From Brachyhypopomus gauderio (lineage: Eukaryota > Chordata > Actinopteri > Gymnotiformes > Hypopomidae): 64,000 nucleotides of DNA. The stretch lies in the NCBI RefSeq assembly GCF_052324685.1, contig NC_135225.1, positions 3,036,929 to 3,100,928 of the forward strand, in the 5' to 3' direction. Position numbers and translations under genes: made by a program. This document shows, piece by piece, positions 10,601-19,062 of the stretch. The notes below the pieces were generated by a model that saw nothing but the letters and a program-made list of their open reading frames with translations, searched no databases and was not told the origin of the DNA. Position 1 is the stretch's first letter. The number at the start of each line of letters is the position of its first letter.

Positions 10601-12867
10601 CGCTGGGGTCAGACCAGACGGGCCTGTTCATGTGCAGATGGGGCCCGGGAGCACGCAGCAGGGGCCTCGCTCTCCTGGACTGGCTGGGCCTGAACGGGCA
10701 CCTAGACTGGCTTGAAATTTACGTATGTATTAAAAGCAGTGTTTACATGAGCAGTGCAACGGCACAAAGCAGAACCCAGAGACCAGCATGACAAGATCAT
10801 GAACCCTGGAGGGTTGAGTAAGAGTGAAACCACACTCTCCTGGTTCCTATTCAACAGTGTGAACATAAAGAAAATTACCGTGGAAACTTCCTCTAAACGG
10901 AAAAAGTTTTAACAATATAGCACCAAGATGAAATTATCCAAAGGAACAAACTAAATCACAGCAGGTTTGATGCTCTGACTTTTGGCTATGTTCCATCAAC
11001 AGATTAAGCACAAGGGGCTAAACTGAGTGCTTAAATGAACACAATTCAAATGTAGCACATTCAGCACAACAAACTGTGAGAAATATCTTTACCTGGGATC
11101 ACTACATGATGAATCCTTCTTTAGGGACATAATTACAGTTGTTCCTTTTATGAGTGAAACCAACACTCACAGCAATAGCATCTATTTAGGGAGTAGCACA
11201 AGTTAGTCCACATTTCATTGGGAACCGCTCCCAGACCGTCACTAAGGGAAACGTGGAAACGTCCAACGCTTCACCTGATCTCGCAGGCAGCCAATGAGGA
11301 GTGGCGGGTGTTGTGTGAAAAGCGCAGCTAACGGCTGCACATTTGCGTTCCAATCCCCGCGGTGCTGGCGGAAGGTTTCTGTGACCACGCCTGTCCTGCC
11401 ACACTCTGGGTGAGGGAGGTGAGGGTGGAGAGGGTGGAGAGGGACTCCCCAGTGCTCGGAGAACCATGGCGCCTGCGTGCACTCCACAGGAAGGAAGTAG
11501 GGAGGATCAGTGAAACGGCAGTGCACCTCGGTCCCACCTTGGAGGGAAAGGGGGAGAGACGACTGTGTGGTACACAGACCTCCTGGCCATAGACCTCCAC
11601 CACTGTGAGGTACACAGACCTCCTGGCCATAGACCTCCACCACTGTGAGGTACACAGACCTCCTGGCCATAGACCTCCACCACTGTGAGGTACACAGACC
11701 TCCTGGCCATAGACCTCCACCACTGTGTGGTACACAGACCTCCTGCCCATAGACCTCCACCACTGTGAGGTACACAGACCTCCTGGCCATAGACCTCCAC
11801 CACTGTGTGGTACACAGACCTCCTGGCCATAGACCTCCACCACTGTGTGGTACACAGACCTCCAGGCCATAGACCTCCACCACTGTGTGGTACACAGACC
11901 TCATGGACATAGACCTCCACCACTGTGAGGTACACAGACCTCCTGGCCATAGACCTCCACCACTGTGTGGTACACAGACCTCCTGGCCATAGACCTCCAC
12001 CACTGTGTGGTACATAGACCTCCAGGCCATAGACCTCCACCACTGTGTGGTACACAGACCTCCTGGTCATAGACCTCCACCACTGTGTGGTACACAGACC
12101 TCCACCACTGTGTGGTACATAGACCTCCAGGCCATAGACCTCCACCACTGTGTGGTACACAGACCTCCTGGTCATAGACCTCAACCACTGTGTGGTACAC
12201 AGAGCTCCTGGCCATAGTCCTCCACCACTGTGTGGTATATAGACCTGCTGGCTCCGCTTCCCAGAGAAAATGATCACGGAGCAGGAGTGAGACGTCCTCG
12301 GTCCAACCATGTTACAGGTGGAGGGGCACACACACCTCTCAGTCTTTCACACAGAATCATGTTCATCACTATATTTGTACAAGTCAAGCCAATAAAACTT
12401 CTTGATTGAAAGTAACAATTACTTTAGACTCAGATGGAAGAGCTCCTGAGAAAAAAAACTCAGTTTCAGTGATACTGATTACAGAGATTATCACGAGAAA
12501 TCACTGCAGATTACATTTAGCCCACTGACACTAGTGCGAGACTGCCTTAAAAAGTTGTCTAAACTCTTGATATAAGATAACAGCGTTCACCAGTATAAAC
12601 AAGGAAACACTGCTCAAAATAAAATGAATTCATGAGAAAACGAGTCATTTATTCATTTACTTCTGCATTAGTTTTATGGGATGCGAACTGCAAGCGGAGT
12701 ATGTTAGTCGTTTATACTAAGAGAAGCACGTACGCCTGTGCACTCGTTAGGGTGCATCTCTGAACCAGCCCTGGAGGTAGAAGGTAGGAGCAGGACACTC
12801 ACACGACCCATATCCCAGTGATGGTGAGGGCAGGCAGGCTGACGGGCAACATCACCCACAGAGTCAT
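5389..12867 (-). CDS. tmem150a: TMEM150A-like membrane protein, exons 1-4 (3' end outside window)
   Basis: Four small exons: 12803-12867, 9132-9179, 7714-7800 and 5389-5456. Junction phases match, each intron is GT...AG, and exon 1 has the only suitable ATG (12867). The joined 88 residues begin [20 protein letters not shown] (first membrane helix). They continue with [16 protein letters not shown], then a cysteine-rich extracellular loop ([17 protein letters not shown]), then [13 protein letters not shown] and the start of helix 2. These are the signature segments of the DRAM/TMEM150 (Frag1) family, and the PVDNW/CCTLD pattern fits TMEM150A best. TMEM150A is reported to act at the plasma membrane with the PI4KIIIalpha complex in phosphoinositide homeostasis. 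The remaining four or so helices must be encoded left of the window. Introns 2-4 are full of microsatellites, one of which abuts the exon 4 acceptor. TMEM150B or C is less likely. Confidence 0.88.
5469..5501. repeat. (AC)n microsatellite at a splice acceptor
   Basis: About 16 AC units. In the minus-strand transcript this is a UG repeat that ends directly before the short pyrimidine tract and CAG acceptor of tmem150a exon 4 (first exon base 5456). Confidence 0.95.
5667..5735. repeat. (AC)n then (ACTC)-interrupted microsatellite
   Basis: A perfect AC run (5667-5698) passes into ACTCAC-type variant units up to 5735. It lies in tmem150a intron 3. Confidence 0.9.
6513..6782. repeat. compound (AC)n microsatellite cluster with a duplicated spacer
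   Basis: Perfect AC runs at 6513-6543, 6641-6679 and 6689-6721 are separated by ACCC-rich units. The spacer CCTCACGAACACATGCCCTC occurs twice (6555 and 6722), so part of the block was duplicated as a unit. It is in tmem150a intron 3. The long ORFs here only reflect the repeat. Confidence 0.9.
7108..7166. repeat. (CA)n microsatellite
   Basis: About 29 CA units in tmem150a intron 3, roughly 550 bases downstream of exon 3 in the direction of transcription. Confidence 0.95.
7459..7693. repeat. (GA)n/(GACA)n compound microsatellite
   Basis: A 57-base GA run is followed by alternating GACA and GA blocks, with GAGTGAGACAGAGACAGACA repeated near 7541 and 7657. In the transcript this is a long CU/CUGU-rich tract that begins about 20 bases after the tmem150a exon 3 donor. 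Confidence 0.95.
8362..8535. repeat. 29-bp tandem repeat, 6 copies
   Basis: Unit AACGTGACCCTCAGCGCCTC plus CACACTGCT, six consecutive copies with a few substitutions, then a partial unit and a short relapse at 8548. It lies in tmem150a intron 2. The ORF across its start (8098-8397) has no homology I can recognise. Confidence 0.9.
9180..11566. other. tmem150a intron 1, left part
   Basis: No exon, RNA or transposon is recognised. A GTGTGC-type purine-pyrimidine run occurs at 9958-9992. ORFs at 9657-10070 and 10480-10791 have no conserved motif. Confidence 0.5.
11567..12243. repeat. 40-bp minisatellite, about 17 copies
   Basis: The repeat unit starts TCCTGGCCATAGACCTCCAC and continues CACTGTGAGGTACACAGACC, 40 bp in all. 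About 17 near-identical copies vary at a few positions (GAGG/GTGG, CTGG/CAGG). One copy near 12090-12110 is shortened. The unit has no stop codon in any minus-strand frame, so it yields overlapping ORFs of 104-274 codons with a periodic [15 protein letters not shown]-like peptide. I regard these as artefacts, since the unit lies inside tmem150a intron 1 and lacks splice or start support. Confidence 0.95.
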
Positions 12868-13801
12868 CTCCACCACGGGCTCCTGGCCACATCCACGGGA
12901 AACATCCACTTCCTTCTCCGCCTTCGCCAGCCTGGCACTTTTTGCTCATAAATGTGCATTTACGTTCGTGTCGGGGGCATCAACGCGTTCATCTCCGAGA
13001 TCACACCTGAAAGAGAAGAACTTGACGTACCGAACCGAGATGTGATTCGTGATGAAGGTTATAAACCCGCCAGTAATCTGCTGTCCTAATGTCGACGGTC
13101 CCTCTCAAAGTGCCACTGGAAACGCGTCTCGGTTCCGACGAGCCCACTAAAGGTTCAAACGTGAACTTTCACAATACTTTTTTTTTTTCCAGAGCAAAAT
13201 GGCTGAATGTAGCAGATCCAACTTCTGTGAACCAGCTACACAAATGTAGCGAAAACGTCTTGGGTTATCTTACCTCCCGCCACCTACCGAAGGACTACAG
13301 TCGTCTTTCTGCCACCTTTCGTTACCTCCAAACCTCCAACCCAATTACATCTGCGTCCACGACCACCTCAAACGGGGACACCGAACCCCCGACCAGTCTG
13401 GTCCCCTGTGTCAATTTTAAAACACGTTTATCGCACTGGTTCTCACCTCTTGGGTCCACTGAACGTCCTGCTGTGTCTGATTCGTCCTCCGGTGTAATGG
13501 ACGTTGAGACAGCTGTTTGCTGCGGCTCCTCCTCCCGTGGAGGACATCACCTCCTCCTGGACCCTGCATGAAGCAGCACCTCCTCCTGCACCTCCAAGCA
13601 TCTGTCTCCATCTTCTCCACCGTATCTCCAGTACTTTGTGAAGGCCTGCCGTATTTCTGGTCTCTTTTGACTTTGCATTCTTGTTGATTTTGAGGTTCCA
13701 CTTTAACGGTGATTGTGAGAAGAAGATCTAAACCTCACATGGTCCCGTGGAGACACACGCTAGTATTTAGTCTGTGGGTTGCCAGATTGAACTGATTGAA
13801 C
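12868..13801. other. tmem150a upstream region
   Basis: The 5' UTR and promoter of tmem150a should lie here, but no TATA box or CpG island is obvious. A 160-codon ORF on the plus strand (13089-13571) has no family motif and is probably chance. Nothing else is recognised. Confidence 0.4.
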
Positions 13802-14013
13802 TTTACATTTACATTTACATTTACGACATTTGGCAGACGCCCTTATCCAGAGCGACTTTCATTTTTATCTCTTTTTTTTTTTTATACAAGTGAGCAGTTG
13901 AGGGTTAAGGGCCTTGCTCAGGGGCACCTCAGTCATGGCCTCAGGTCTGGGAATCGAACCCACGACCCTCCGGTCACAAGATCAGTTCCCTAACCACTAG
14001 GCCATGACTGCCC
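13802..14013 (-). mobile_element. tRNA-derived SINE
   Basis: Read on the minus strand it starts GGGCAGTCATGGCC. It then has a pol III A box (TGGCCTAGTGG) and a B box (GGTTCGATTCC) at the right spacing for a tRNA head. A body follows containing the common fish segment GATAAGGGCGTCTGCCAAAT, and the tail is repeated TAAATG units (13802-13824 on the plus strand). A-box and B-box order gives the orientation. The copy looks full length, with a T run (A run on minus) expanded at 13868-13882. Confidence 0.85.
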
Positions 14014-15219
14014 TCTTTAGGGACTTAAGTCTTCAAAGCCTACAGGGAGCTTCGAGATTTCTACCTTAATTTCAAAATCAAGTTTTATTGGTTTGGGGTT
14101 TTTTTTTTTGTTGTTGTTTCCTGAGAACAGACTCTGATGTTTTGCTGCAAATACAACGTTTGTATACAGTGGTAAAACCTAAAAAACGTATTTGTGGCCG
14201 ATGTGATCTAGAAATCAAGTTTCATCTACGGTACTGTATAGATCAATACTTTATTTTTATTTAGTGGTTACTTTGTTCCCCTTTTGCATAAACAAATAGA
14301 TATGTGTAGGAGACATAAAAAATGAAAATGATTATTCCTACAATTGTAAGACCATCATATTCAAGTTAGACTGGCTGAATTTCTTGTAATGGATGATTAG
14401 AATATATAAATATGTAAGTATGAGTGTAGTTTCAAGAAACATTAGTGGGGATAGCTAGAATTTGGCCACTGAGAAAATGAACACTGCTTTGAAGAATGAT
14501 TTTACCGTTTTTCACGAAGGAATCTTCAGATTTGGAGAGTGCAGGATATCTGACAGGGGTCACTATCTGTCAGTGGTCAACTGAATGTCCAAGAATGTTT
14601 TTACTGTAGCTAATGGCTGGCTGGTTTTATTGTGTATGTATTGTGTGTGTGTGTTAATGTATCATGGTTTGGGATGAAGAATTTACTTTATTAAACTATT
14701 AAATTCTCTTATGAATACACGAAAACACTGCACCTTTTGTGAGTTTACTTCTGTGAGATATATACACATTAATCCTTAACAAAAGTGTCTGACATTTCTT
14801 AGCAAAACACTCACAAGCATGTGTTTTATTCATCATAAAATAAATGTTAAGTATGTGAACAAGGAAAAATGATACTGCATAAAAATTACAAGAATTTCTA
14901 AGATACATACCCAGATTTTGTTCAAGGCCAAATCAGAAACACATTACAGTAATTGTGGCCTTTTTAATTTTGTAACAAAAAAAGATGTAATTACACCATC
15001 TAGTGGTTAGGAAGTGTAGCATCTACTTTACATCTATTTACTGTAGCTTCCTTCATTTTCTTTGGTTCAGATTGCAGCTGACAGTCATTAATTAATCCAA
15101 TAAGAAAATTTGATATTTAAAAGCCAGCATTGAGCTTTTAAATAGTCATGCCCTTTAGATAAAAATCTTTACAAAAGTAACTGAGAAAATTTTTACATTT
15201 TAGCCAGTCATATATATGG

Positions 15220-15220
<1 letters not shown>
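14014..15220. other. intergenic, AT-rich
   Basis: Between tmem150a and the TRIM gene; the right part may be TRIM downstream sequence. No gene, RNA or recognised transposon is seen. Confidence 0.5.
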
Positions 15221-15252
<32 letters not shown>

Positions 15253-15386
15253 CACAAGCTGTGTGTGAATGTGCGTACGTGTGTGTGTGTTGGTGTGTGT
15301 GTGTGTGCAGGTCTCTCTTGTAAATGAGACGCCAAGTCTCAATGGGACTACCTGTATAAATAAAGGTCTAATAATAATAATAATAA

Positions 15387-15420
<34 letters not shown>
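15221..15420. repeat. (TG)n microsatellites flanking a dispersed fish repeat fragment
   Basis: Two TG runs (15221-15251 and 15389-15420) flank a segment at 15312-15388. That segment has GTCTCAATGGGACTACCTG followed by TATAAATAAAGG, a wording common in dispersed fish repeats, and an (ATA)n stretch. The right TG run is 22 bases past the TRIM stop codon and would give a CA repeat in the 3' UTR. Confidence 0.8.
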
Positions 15421-15422
<2 letters not shown>

Positions 15423-15442
15423 TTTTTTTTTACATTCTTTTC

Positions 15443-18144
15443 TTATAGTATCCTTACAGTAGTTCCATAACCCCAGACCCCAAATCCAGCATAAAGTGGC
15501 TGGCTGAATGAGGTATACACCTTGTGGAGGAGAGTCATTGTGTCAGAGACGCTGTAAAACGCCAGCGTTCCAGACCTGCTGTCTAAATACACTGCTACCT
15601 TTGAAGAGCTGGGCACTGGTATAGTGGTACTTTTACTGTTGTGGATAAATGAGTACTTGGACTCAGAACAGTACAGACTCCAGGATCTATCATTCCAGCC
15701 AAAGCTGCAAACATTGTCCTTGCCTTTCCTGCTAATGTCCTTGTAGGTGACAGCTATGTCAGCCTCGGTACCGGTCCACTCCACCTCCCAGTAGTAGCGG
15801 CTGGTAGCCAGCACCTCCCTGCACAGCACCTGCTGCCAGAAGTCAAACCTCTCCGGGCTTTCGGGGCAGTGTCCTGGGTCACTGCTCATCTGTACCACGG
15901 TGTTTGCTCTGGAGAGCTGCAGGTCTGGGTGAGCGGTTAGAGGATCCAGAGAAAGACGACAGGAAACTTTACAGAAAAAAAAAATTAGTCGCAGTTAGAG
16001 TTAGACGCTAATATATAGACATTAATAGATATACGTACCGGTATGTGAATGTATAATTATATAGTTGCTGTTTAAAAAAATATAAACTAGACCTTGCTTG
16101 TAGTTTTGGTGGTGAGGTTTACAGCTTCATCTACTCTGATTTGGTATGGGACTTAAACAAATGTAAAATCCTGCAGGAAGTATATTGCCTGTAAATGTTG
16201 CATCTGCAAAGTTTGTCTTATCTAGTGAATAAAATTAGCACATATAGACAAGATGAGCTTGTCCAATGTTAATCAGGACTTTACGGTTCTATGGTTGTTG
16301 TGTAGGTGTAAAGTCCCAGTGTTACTTTACAGATTTATGTAAAAGTGTATTGCTATTGTAGTCATCAAGAAACGTACATTGTAAAAACTCCTCCCTTGTT
16401 TTTGGCTGTACTGTCTGCAGAATTTGAACATCACTCACTGAAAAATAAAAAATAAACAAATACAAATTTTAAACATTACAATTAATGAAAACTTTGAATA
16501 AATGAGGTAAGCTCAATTCACTGCTAAAGAAAAAGTAAAGAAATGTGTTACCAACCTGCTTGTGAGATCCTATTCAGTTCTTCCTTGCTCACGTCCTCTA
16601 ACTGCACTTTAAGGTCAGATATGGCCTTCTTTGCTTTGTCAAAAGAGTGTTGTGGGACCAGTGTTGTTTTGGACAAGTCTTCATACCCTGACGGTCCGGT
16701 GAGAGCCTGCCAGCTCTAGGGACAGTCACAGACTTATTCTTTTATGTTTCCATAAACTTTTACTGCAATTGCAGATATTTTTGTACAAAGTTATATAAAT
16801 TATTATTATTTTTTTTTATCAAAATGAATCTTGTTTTTATCCAGACTATCCATTGCAGCTACCTGTAGAAAATGGATGTGATCATCAGAGTGTGAAAGCT
16901 TCTCCAAATCATTGTGTTTCATCCTCAACAGTGTGATCTCTTCCTCCATCTGGCCCAGGTGTCTCTCTGCTTGAGTCAACATGGACGTCTCTTGAGCTCG
17001 GACCATCTCCTTCACGTCTGCATGCCTCCTCCCCAGAGCCTGAATCAGCTCGGTGAAGATCCTGTCATTCTCCTCTAACACACTCTGAGAAGAGTGCTGT
17101 GGTGAAAGGACAGAAGAATGTCCCCGTGAGATGAATCGGATTACACAGGCCACAGGTACAGTACTGCAGAGGCAAGAGTGACAGAGCGTGTCCTGTTTCC
17201 AAGATTGAAGTCGTACCTTTGGAGACTTCACCTACCTTAAGAGACTCCGCCGCCTGCCTTAGGTCCTGCCACTTTTTAATTCGTTCGTCAATCTTCTGCT
17301 GAGAGGCCATGAGTGTGACCCCGAGCTGTTTCTGCAGGAGCAGAATGTAAAGCGTGCATGAGTGTCCAGACCAATGAGGCTTCAGGAGCAGCACAAACCA
17401 GGAAGCGTGCACACGCCCGCCATTTGACACCTGTGAGCGTAACTCATGTGCCTGCGAGCGTGTGCGTTCTGATTCGTTCATCAGAAAACACCACGAGCCA
17501 TTACCTTCCTAGATCTGTTTAACAGGTTCCTCATTTCATTTTTTCTGCTATTGTACCCAGCTCACTTTCACATTGAAACTTGACAATTTCTACAATATTC
17601 TACATCATTGAAATGATTAAATATTCTTAGACATGATGTTATTCATTTATTTATTTTTCCTGCTGCATTTCTGTGAATATGAGGAAGGTATGAACAGAGA
17701 GTGCCAGTAGAAAAACAACCTCACCTGCTTCTCTGTCCTCTCAGCTGCAGCTGTAACTGTATCATGTTTTTTGTGCTCTTCCATGATGCACATAATGCAA
17801 ACACACCTCTGATCAGAGCGGCAGAAGACCTCCAGTAGCTTGTCGTGCTCGGCACAGATCTTCTCCCTCAGCTGGCCGGTGGCCGTCACCAGCTTGTGCT
17901 TCATCAGGGCTGGGTATTCGTAGTGAGCTTGCAGGTGGGTCTCGCAGAACGAGGTCAGGCACGTGAGGCAGGACTTCACAGCCCTCATCTTCTTGGCCAG
18001 GCAGAAGTCACACAGCACGTTGCGCTGACCGTTCTGGCTGCTCAGTCTGCTGTACCTGTCGTATCTGTCAGATGAATCGGGCCTCTGGGACTTACCCTGC
18101 GTGCCATAGCGACCCTGGTCCATCACGTTACTGCGACGGGACAT
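15443..18144 (-). CDS. RING-less TRIM protein: two B-boxes, coiled coil, PRY-SPRY
   Basis: Six exons, in frame: 17725-18144, 17236-17331, 16863-17096, 16556-16715, 16378-16437, 15443-15966; 497 residues. Start is the first ATG of the exon (MSRRSNV). B-box 1 spans about residues 45-83 (CDFC...CLTC...H) and B-box 2 about 97-127 (CAEH...C...CIMC...HKKH). A coiled coil covers about 141-270. PRY-SPRY begins near 323 with LSLDPLTAHPDLQLS, then PERFDFWQQVLC and YYWEVEW. There is no RING upstream, so E3 ligase activity by the usual route is not expected; TRIM16-like fish proteins share this layout. The exon pattern is that of the large fish TRIM families (finTRIM, bloodthirsty), many of which are interferon- or virus-induced. 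The SPRY should bind the target. It lies tail-to-head with tlr4 on the same strand. Confidence 0.9.
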
Positions 18145-18200
18145 TTTAAAATCTTTAAACCTTAGTGGAAAGGTGCAGGAGAGACTTCCGTGTGCCACCT

Positions 18201-18215
18201 AGTTTCACTGAAACT
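18201..18215. promoter_or_regulatory. palindrome AGTTTCACTGAAACT, GAS/IRF-like, at likely TRIM start site
   Basis: Two GAAACT half-sites in inverted order with a 3-base spacer. The centre reads TTCACTGAA, matching the STAT GAS rule TTCNNNGAA. It lies about 15-30 bases downstream of the TATA-like box, at the expected transcription start. The function is inferred from the motif only. Confidence 0.45.
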
Positions 18216-18229
18216 GTTGTGTCGCAGGC

Positions 18230-18237
18230 TTTTTATA
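18230..18237 (-). promoter_or_regulatory. TATA box of the TRIM gene
   Basis: TATAAAAA on the minus strand, 86 bases upstream of the ATG, which leaves a 5' UTR of about 60 bases. A clear TATA box fits an inducible gene. Confidence 0.5.
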
Positions 18238-18469
18238 GAGGAATGTAAACAATGAATGAAGGGTAAACCGGTATACCTTGTTGGAGGAGTTGGCTGAAGA
18301 CACACGTGGCGGAACAAGGTTCTGGTTCTTACAGAGGGCTTAGGGGGAGAAGGCAGCTGTTAAAACACACGGCACATTTTTAAACATATTCCATATAAGG
18401 GTATTTGGTTGATAATTATTTAAAGGTGGTTGTTCATATGCAAAAAAAGAACCTTTGGAGGCAAAACAA

Positions 18470-18489
18470 GGAAGCGAAAGAATTTCCCA
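18470..18489. promoter_or_regulatory. composite ETS-IRF-like site next to an NF-kB-like site
   Basis: GGAAGCGAAA (18470-18479) fits the PU.1/IRF composite rule GGAANNGAAA. The adjoining sequence reads GGGAAATTCT on the minus strand, one base off an NF-kB decamer. It is about 330 bases upstream of the TRIM ATG. Motif evidence only. Confidence 0.3.
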
Positions 18490-19062
18490 TTATACAAGAA
18501 GTGAAAAATACAGGGACTTTTCTACTTAACAGCTGACAGTTTCAAAGACATTGTAATGTATAGTTTGGTAATAAATTTAACATTTCTCACTTCCCTGACT
18601 TACCACAAGATCAAGTAATGCCTGTCTTAGCAATAGTTGAAATACAAACTCTGCACTATGATTTTTTAAAAATATGAAATCAGTTACACAATTTTGCATA
18701 CTAAACTTTCATAGAACCATTGGGAACTGACTTAATGCATTATCAAATAAAAGGTAGTGTTTACAAAGCGCAATCAATTAGTGCAATCAATACATACTGT
18801 GTGCCTTTTCATTCAAGGCCTTTTTCTTTTATTTTGCTTCACAGAAACAAAGTGAATATCTATAGAGACCTATCTTCCAACAAAGCAAACTTTACACAGA
18901 TTCACAAGCACAACACATCAAATTATCTATGAAACATCCATGCCTGAGAATTATCATATAATTTAACATTAACAGTGTACATTATTGGTCTAGGGGTGTG
19001 CTGAACATATCATTTATTTAAAAATGTAACCATAAAATGCTTCAGATGTTTTGAAGACGTCA
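18490..19062. other. tlr4 downstream region / 3' UTR
   Basis: Probably the tlr4 3' UTR and the TRIM upstream flank. A 70-codon ORF (18720-18932) on the plus strand has no motif. No RNA or transposon is seen. Confidence 0.4.

Noticed and set aside
11242-12331. Long minus-strand ORFs (up to 274 codons) with a [15 protein letters not shown]-like repeated peptide
   Set aside because: They are the translation of a 40-bp minisatellite inside a tmem150a intron, are open in several frames, and have no start, splice or domain support.
13089-13571. A 160-codon plus-strand ORF that might be a gene
   Set aside because: No conserved domain, no splice or promoter support, and composition like the surrounding sequence.
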